From Saccoglossus kowalevskii (lineage: Eukaryota > Hemichordata > Enteropneusta > Harrimaniidae): a stretch of 11,108 nucleotides of DNA. The notes below the pieces were generated by a model that saw only the letters and a program-made list of their open reading frames with translations, searched no databases and had not been told where the DNA came from. Numbering within the stretch: position 1 is the stretch's first letter; each line of letters begins with the position of its first letter. Location of the stretch: NCBI RefSeq assembly GCF_000003605.2, contig NW_003157231.1, positions 82,871 through 93,978 of the forward strand, in the 5' to 3' direction. Positions 7,602 through 11,108 of this stretch are shown here, in pieces. Position numbers and translations under genes: made by a program.

Positions 7602-10210
7602 TTGTTTCCCATATAGAAGTTTGAAAAAAAGGAGTTCAGTTAAGGCGTACAGGTAAATTCGATAAATTTGCAAATATAACGCACACAACGTGTTATTTCC
7701 ACACAATACAAATGCGGGACTCTATACATACTAAATGTTCTGTTTCCGAGTCTGACTCATGTTCTTAGTATTGCCACAACAACGATAAGATAAGTCAAAT
7801 ATATTTGTCTCATAGATTGCCTTAGGATGTTTATACCAAAAGGGACCTAGAATAATTTATAAACAAGCAATTTGGCTTGATAATAGTTGTTGTTGCCATA
7901 CGAAAGCCGCGATGTATGTATAGTCCAATGCGAAATGTGTTCGATGGTTTATTATTTCTTGTCTCCAAACTCGAGTACCGAACACTGATTGGATATCACG
8001 GCAATCACGTGATGCGAAACGGGTTGGCTTAGTAACACAGGTTCATACGAGATATTGTATTCAAAATAGTCGTTATTGAACTTGTGTGAACCGTTAGTAA
8101 GCATATACAAAGTGCTATGTTGGTCACTAGATGTACTCATAATCTAATATCGCGAGACAAGATATTTACAAAATATTTTTGAATATACCAATAACTTTGA
8201 GAATAAGTAGGTATCCGTTCATAATTCGGAGATTCGGATTATACATTATTATTAGTAGTAGTAGTATTATTACATTATATTACATTAAGGTCGTTCGTGG
8301 TCATTTGACCTAGTAAATAAAGACAACAATATATCAATTTTTTGTTTCAACGGTTTCGCTAATTATTAAGTTGAACATATTTTGGCAAATTTTTATTTTT
8401 TGTATCAAATATATTTTTTGAGGAACAACTGTCTACGAAAATGCAAAAAGCAGAAATTACTCATTAAACACAAAATAACACTGGATAATGAGTATGATAT
8501 GTTATTCCCTACATCCGGAATATATTCGAGCTAAAATATCTTAAAGCTTGTTGTGCACTGCAATACTAAATGCATTACAATTAAAACAATATAAATATTC
8601 GTATTTCATACTTGTTTCCATGGTAAACCTCATCGGTGCCCACGAATTGTCATTTACTAATGTAACCAACAAAGTTGCGGTAATTGTTTTCCATTTCTAC
8701 TTAGTATGTGACGGATGGACTTAAATTTATTTGTTTCTCTTTAGGGGAGACACTTGCACACTTACGATGGGCTATAATGCATAGTTAGACCTATCACAAT
8801 TACTTATTTCATGTTCTCGCACCCAGCATTCATGATGTTAATATATCGAACCCTCGAATGGTTACCACATGTTTCATACCACATTCTGCCATTGGCTTTG
8901 ATGGTGAAACTTAAAATAAATTCTCCTCCAATTGTTTTGTTTTTTTCCTAAAATAATGTGCACCAACGTTCACATGTCTGTTACTAATATACATTTGCTG
9001 GAGAGATTTTTATTCGAAAATCAAGCAAAACCTAATGATACGTGGAAATTTATAGAGGGCGATATATTCAGGAAACTGTTTAAAAGCACTTAACCCTTCA
9101 ATTATCCCTTACTCAATGGGGAGTATACACATGATGTCAAGGTACGTTATACACATAACAATCACTACCCTTTAAAGTATTCAATTACTCATCAGTGAGG
9201 AAAAACACAGTACCGAAAATACAACATCATGAATCGGTATGATTCAAACAAACAACTCAAAAATCATAGGCCTTCTCTAAAAAACGATAACGAGGGGAAA
9301 CAAAATAGACGAATGGCATTTATGACATAGTTAGGTCTTGTTACTACTTATTATTATACATCTGTCACCGTAATGTTACGTTACAGCGTGCCGAAATTTA
9401 GCGGTATTTTCATCCTACCATATGAAAAAATGCGAATTCTAAATATGGAATGATTTCGCGCGTAAGCGCCCTCTAATAATAAAAAAAACATGGCTGCCAC
9501 CAGGCTGATTCCGTTCTAAACTTTTGCGATTTCGACATTCCCATGATGTATCCTTGGAAGGAAAACATGTATAATAATAAGTTTATTACGAGGATACCTC
9601 AAAGTATGCACTCAGACAGTGCATCGTCTTAGTGGCAAACAGCACCTTACACAGTAAGAAATTAAAGTGTCTTTCAAAAATGCATTGTCCATTATTTGTA
9701 GGCTATCATCATAACTATAGACATATCATTTGACATATCACTAGGTGGGACCGCAATCGTAAATCAGTTAAGAAAAATATTTCTGATGCAAACAATCTGT
9801 TTAGATACAATTTAGGTGTAACATCTATAGGTTATACAGTCTCGTTGTAAATCTACTGGGCCATACAGAGTCTGTTGACAAGCTGTTAACGGAAATAAAC
9901 AATACATGCTAATCTGGCCTGACAGTATCGTCGACGTTGTATTGTTTTGCTTTTGTGTTTATATCATGGAGAATTTATTCCATTGTATGTGTACTACTCT
10001 CACTGATCCCTATAGACTGGGATTACGACCGCAGTAATTTCAGTTATATATAACAAGTATTGTGTTTGCTGACTCATTCACTGTAGTAGCGTACAATAAA
10101 ACGTGCGTGTGAAATTTTACATCTGTTATTTTGTTGAAATATTTTCAATTATTGTTTTATTATTAGTCATTACACAACATCTATTTAATTTTATAACACT
10201 GACATCGGCT
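7602..10210. other. Long AT-rich non-coding stretch
   Basis: No convincing gene. It contains a palindromic E-box ATCACGTGAT (8004-8013), a TTA/TAG trinucleotide run (8245-8272), and a 62-residue minus-strand frame (7952-8140) with an ATG and two glycosylation sequons but no supporting context. A short GC-richer patch around 9456-9519 includes GCGCCCTCTA and an ATG in a good start context that opens only nine codons. Confidence -1.
8245..8272. repeat. TTA/TAG trinucleotide microsatellite
   Basis: A short compound run of ATT units, then four TAG units, then ATT units again. Simple repeat with no further structure. Confidence -1.
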
Positions 10211-10222
10211 TCTGATTCTGAC

Positions 10223-10303
10223 TGTCAGTCTGTAACTTATCCCTACCATGAAGTGTGTGACTTTCGTCAGGATTGTGATAGCTCGATCTCTGCCGTCGCT
10301 TAG
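10223..10303 (+). pseudogene. Possible LDL-receptor class A-like exon scrap
   Basis: An open frame ending at TAG (10301-10303) reads CQSVTYPYHEVCDFRQDC. The last part, HEVCDFRQDC, looks like the second half of an LDLa repeat, where the fourth and fifth cysteines are five residues apart as here. The expected third cysteine is replaced by Thr. The calcium-binding acidic DGSDE segment is absent, being replaced by DSSISAVA before the stop. No ATG precedes it in frame; the open stretch starts only after a stop at 10097-10099. A pyrimidine-rich tract ending in CAG at 10228 could be a splice acceptor, which would exclude the first cysteine. Either a decayed exon or a coincidence; low confidence. Confidence -1.
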
Positions 10304-10356
10304 CAACAACCTTATTTTGGGATTGAGCTATTTAACATTTGTTCCATAACATAATT

Positions 10357-10388
10357 GACTCCCATGTGCGAAGCACAAAATGGGAGTC
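10357..10388. other. Hairpin at the left boundary of the minisatellite element
   Basis: GACTCCCA (10357-10364) pairs with TGGGAGTC (10381-10388), and TGTGC (10365-10369) pairs with GCACA (10373-10377). The loop is GAA and there is a 3-nt AAA bulge. Read on the minus strand it lies at the far 3' side of the tandem array, where Helitron-type elements carry their terminal hairpin. Confidence -1.
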
Positions 10389-10398
10389 TTTGCAGTTA

Positions 10399-10460
10399 GT
10401 GTGTCTGTATGTGTGTGTGTATGTGTGTATGTGTGTATGTGTGTGTGTGTGTATGTGTGT
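10399..10460. repeat. TG-rich microsatellite, GTGT/GTAT
   Basis: About 62 bp of GTGTGT interrupted by GTAT units, placed exactly between the hairpin and the first 162-bp unit. The fixed position suggests it is part of the composite element rather than an independent repeat. Confidence -1.
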
Positions 10461-10462
10461 CC

Positions 10463-11108
10463 GACTGTTCCACTGCTATCTCAAGAACCATACATCGGTT
10501 TTTGATGAAACTTGGTGCATAGATGCTCTGGGCCAATGCGCAGATTTGATTAGGTTTTGGTAAAAATCCATGCTCGTTAATTACCTAATTTGCATGATAA
10601 TTAGCTAATTTTTAGCTGTTCTATGACTGTTCCACTGATATCTAAAGAACCACTCATTGGATTTTGATGAAACTTGGTACATAGATGCTCTGAACATATG
10701 CGCAGATTTGATTAATTTTTGGTAAAAATCCGTGCATATTAATTACCTAATTTGCATGATAATTAGCTATTTTTTAGTGGTTCCATGACTGTTCCACTGA
10801 TATCTAAACAACCACTCATTGGATTTTGATGAAACTTGGTACATAGATGCTCTGAACTAATGCTAGGTTTTGATTAGTTTTTGGTAATAATCCGTGGATA
10901 CTAATTACCTAATTTGCATAATGATTAGTCAATTTTCGGTTTTTCCACTGATATCTCAAGTACTAATCATCACATTTCAATGAAACTTGGTACATAGATG
11001 TCATACGACACTGCACATACCTGATAGTTTTTATGGTAATATCAGTACATATTAATTACCTAATTTGCATAATTAATTAATTTTCAGCATTTGATATAAG
11101 TAGTTAGC
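10463..11108. repeat. Tandem array of about 162-bp units (4 copies, runs off edge)
   Basis: Units begin at GACTGTTCCACTG: copy 1 10463-10624, copy 2 10625-10786, copy 3 10787-10937, copy 4 from 10938 to about 11090, perhaps with the start of a fifth. The first two periods are exactly 162 bp. Copy 3 is 11 bp short, the loss falling between its octamer and the next TTCCACTG. Two blocks are best kept. TGAAACTTGGTRCATAGATG is at 10506, 10668, 10830 and 10981. TAATTACCTAATTTGCAT is at 10578, 10740, 10902 and 11053 and is identical in all four. No conserved reading frame runs through the units. Confidence -1.

Larger units (their letters stand above)
10357..11108 (-). mobile_element. Putative Helentron-associated (pearl/HINE-like) non-autonomous element, partial
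   Basis: The order on the minus strand is tandem core repeats, a CA-rich microsatellite, then a compact hairpin close to the element's end. Known pearl elements of bivalves and other Helentron-associated elements have this plan: core tandem repeats of roughly 160 bp beside a microsatellite and a subterminal hairpin. There is no transposase or Rep/helicase frame, as expected for a non-autonomous copy. The other end lies beyond the window, so terminal sequences and the insertion site cannot be checked. A plain satellite flanked by a chance hairpin is the alternative. Confidence -1.

Noticed and set aside
5178-8011. Two CACGTG E-boxes (5178 and 8006)
   Set aside because: Single six-base motifs kilobases apart with no gene beside them are expected by chance.
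10503-10530. Box C/D snoRNA in the tandem units (TGATGA followed by CTGA-like)
   Set aside because: The TGATGA is preceded by T rather than a purine, the spacing to CTGA is too short, and there are no terminal stems.
10339-10563. 74-residue frame across the hairpin and TG array
   Set aside because: It starts with TTG and its centre is an artefact of the GTGT/GTAT repeat (Val/Cys/Met runs). The rest is minisatellite.

Overview
The window is eukaryotic genomic DNA, visibly AT-rich (roughly one third GC by eye) and gene-poor. It carries one convincing gene: an intact, single-exon rhodopsin-class (class A) G protein-coupled receptor on the minus strand (370-1443). The receptor is most like the somatostatin / opioid / allatostatin-C group. 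Microsatellites and a hairpin-plus-minisatellite repeat of a type common in marine invertebrates suggest an invertebrate animal. A hemichordate, cephalochordate, echinoderm or mollusc is possible, and I cannot place it more exactly.

Layout. 1-133 is a GC-rich, strongly self-complementary stretch followed by an AT-rich body, running into an AATAT pentanucleotide array (134-210). This resembles the right-hand end of a tailed short retroposon cut by the window edge. 370-1443 is the receptor, with candidate poly(A) signals at 103-113 and a candidate TATA box near 1642-1649, both on the minus strand. A 36-unit TA array (2083-2154) lies about 640 bp upstream of its start codon. From about 2155 to 10200 I see no convincing gene. 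The small open frames there often lack an ATG and are of a length expected by chance in DNA of this composition. This long region does hold three diverged direct copies of an unidentified repeat (A 5657-6110, C 6744-6880, B 7159-7585), a perfect 12-bp stem hairpin (7563-7601), AT-rich palindromes (4406-4478) and minor microsatellites.

The right end (10357-11108) has a distinctive composite: a 32-nt hairpin, a TG-rich microsatellite, then at least four tandem copies of a roughly 162-bp unit running off the edge. The order hairpin, microsatellite, core tandem repeats matches Helitron/Helentron-derived non-autonomous elements of the 'pearl'/HINE type, read on the minus strand. Each unit keeps an 18-nt block containing a perfect POU octamer (ATTTGCAT) next to homeodomain-type TAATTA cores. 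Just to its left is a short LDL-receptor class A-like coding scrap (10223-10303).

There is no operon-like organisation. The receptor stands alone and its peptide ligand is not encoded here. The parts most worth following up are the receptor's altered microswitch residues, the repeat family A/B/C, and the octamer-bearing minisatellite element.
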